Shown here: positions 62,481-64,000 of the stretch, one piece after another
How the letters are laid out: the number at the start of each line of letters is the position of its first letter
Numbering within the stretch: the stretch's first letter is position 1
Origin: Erythrophleum ivorense
Lineage: Eukaryota > Streptophyta > Magnoliopsida > Fabales > Fabaceae
Length of the DNA stretch: 64,000 bases
NCBI GenBank assembly: GCA_026724425.1
Contig: JAIUCV010000089.1
Location: 3,348,001-3,412,000, forward strand
Reading direction: 5' to 3'
Notes under the pieces: model-generated
Told to the model about the DNA's origin: nothing
What the model saw: only the letters and a program-made list of their open reading frames with translations
Database searches by the model: none
Translations under genes and position numbers: made by a program

Positions 62481-64000
62481 CTGTATCTTCAAAATGTTAG
62501 TGTATTCATACATAAAGCTTTATGAGATATATAAAGTCATCCTCTTTATTCAATTACTGGTGGCTATGTGTCAACAAAAGAAGTTTAATGTTACTGTTTG
62601 AAAGTATATTGCTTGCTGCATTATGGCGGTGCTTGACTGCATGTGGTAACATGAAGCTGTATGAATTTCCTTGTGTGCATATTCAAGTAATTGGCAAGTG
62701 AGTTTTTTTTTTAAATATAATTTTTAATGCAAAAAGCAAGGGAGAAAATAAATAGAAAATAAAGGAAAGTATGAAAACCTTCAGGGATGAGACATATTAT
62801 TGATTTTGATATTCATTGAACATTGTCTCAGATGCAAAGAAGATTCTAAATGCTGTCTCTGAATAAAGCAATTTTTTATGTTATTATGAAAAATATACTT
62901 GCTTGACCAGTTCAGGGCATGGTAAATTTCAATTTACAATTCAAATATATAGGTCTGGGTCTGTTGCATTTAGGTCATATAATTTTATAAGATGATTTTT
63001 TTTTTTGGGATAAAGAGCTTATGTCAAGCTTGGGATTTATCATGTTTTGCCTAAATTCCTTCTTGCAGTACCAAAGTATCTTAATTTGAAGTGTCATAGT
63101 TCAAAAGTGAAATATGGTAAAGTGAAATTCAGGGCTAGATATTGGTATAGTACAAGTCTTCTCTGAATGCCAATAGACATCGTGAGAAGATTTGGTATGA
63201 AGTATGAACCTAGAAGTTAAAATCTTGACTATTCAATCCATGAGTCTAGCAGTGGGCATTCCAGTGGTAATTATGCTTTTGAATTGTAAATCATGTAACA
63301 TTTGGAAAAGCACAGGCTTGGCAAGGATGGGGGATTTTAAATTTAGTGAGGGCATTTGGGGAAAAAAAAAAGGATGTTATGAAGTGGTAAGCTGCAGTTG
63401 AGTTGAAAACTGTTTCCTCATCTAGCATCTAACCACCTGGAATTACCTGCTACAACAAAGATAACACATTGTCTTCTTTTGCTTGTTCAAATCAGAATAT
63501 TATGTTGCGGAAGGAATGTCTTTCTTTTCATTTTTTATCTTTTTTTTTAATTTTTTTTAATAAAAATAAATCTTTTAGGTTTTCCAATTTTTAGTTGAGA
63601 GGCTTATGTGGATTTCACAATGAAGTTTTATTTATCATTTTTTCAGGTCACACCCTACTATATATTTAATAGTAATGTCTGGTATAACTGGCTGTATTAC
63701 TTTCCACAGTTCATGGGAACTACCAAAGCAACTGAAACTGGGAATAAGCATGATGGAAATGGTGATTTATAAGATGCCTTAGTTTGGAACTTTGGATTAA
63801 CTTCTTTAATATATTCTTTCTTTCAGGTGATTGCTCATTGATTTGGATTTATACACCAGATATGTTTGTATATTTCTTAGTTTTCTTAATTAGACAGAAA
63901 GGTTTTTACTGGTAGCAGGTATTAGAATAGTATTTCTGATGAGTGGAGATTAAGTGAAATTTGCTGTGACAATGAAGTCAGATAATATATAATGGGCATT
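62481..64000 (-). other. Large intron of the MADS-box gene (partial)
   Basis: No K-box or MADS exon is found on the minus strand up to the window edge. The intron acceptor side is at 62481 (GATACAG before the exon). Long early introns are usual in MIKC genes. Confidence 0.7.

Noticed and set aside
1..64000. CRISPR arrays, bacterial operons, phage or organelle-derived segments
   Set aside because: No regularly spaced direct repeats, Shine-Dalgarno-led gene chains or organelle gene content. Everything recognised is plant nuclear.

Overview
The window is nuclear DNA of a flowering plant. The evidence is short exons split by GT-AG introns, long AT-rich intergenic DNA, microsatellites and layered plant transposons. 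A full-length symbiosis receptor kinase, organelle-targeted metabolic enzymes and an AGL17-type MADS gene point to a eudicot able to form arbuscular mycorrhiza. The species cannot be fixed from the sequence alone.

Layout. (1) 29-6311 (+) is the gene for SYMRK, complete except for exon 1, which lies left of the window. (2) 8628-9134 (-) is BRK1, the small subunit of the SCAR/WAVE actin-nucleation complex, convergent with SYMRK. (3) 9135-17602 is repeat DNA: a decayed LINE (9950-14600, minus) is split by a 3.07-kb Mutator-like element with a perfect 10-bp target duplication, followed by further terminal-inverted-repeat elements. (4) 17603-26293 (-) is a 17-exon gene for an organellar oligopeptidase A (M3 metallopeptidase, 779 residues). 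(5) 26294-39644 is intergenic: a 171-bp MULE-type MITE, a FAR1/MULE-transposase-like pseudogene, tandem repeats, and a degraded Gypsy-type LTR retrotransposon (34340-38676) carrying nested debris. (6) 39645-44003 (-) is a 15-exon gene for mitochondrial serine hydroxymethyltransferase (517 residues). (7) 44004-54547 is AT-rich intergenic DNA with a tRNA-derived SINE (15-bp target duplication), a 1.37-kb Pack-MULE-like element holding gene-like sequence, and a MITE. (8) 54548-55124 (+) is a small uncharacterised plant gene. (9) 55125-61754 is intergenic. (10) 61755-62480 (-) holds the last four exons of an AGL17-clade MIKC MADS-box gene whose 5' part lies beyond position 64000.

The genes do not form an operon-like unit. 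SYMRK acts in root symbiosis signalling, BRK1 in actin remodelling, the oligopeptidase in clearing transit peptides from mitochondria and plastids, SHMT in photorespiratory and one-carbon metabolism, and the MADS factor probably in root or developmental control. I found no new biochemical system. The most unusual material is the transposon record: three Mutator-type insertions, each with an exact 9- or 10-bp target duplication, one inside a LINE and one carrying gene-like sequence.
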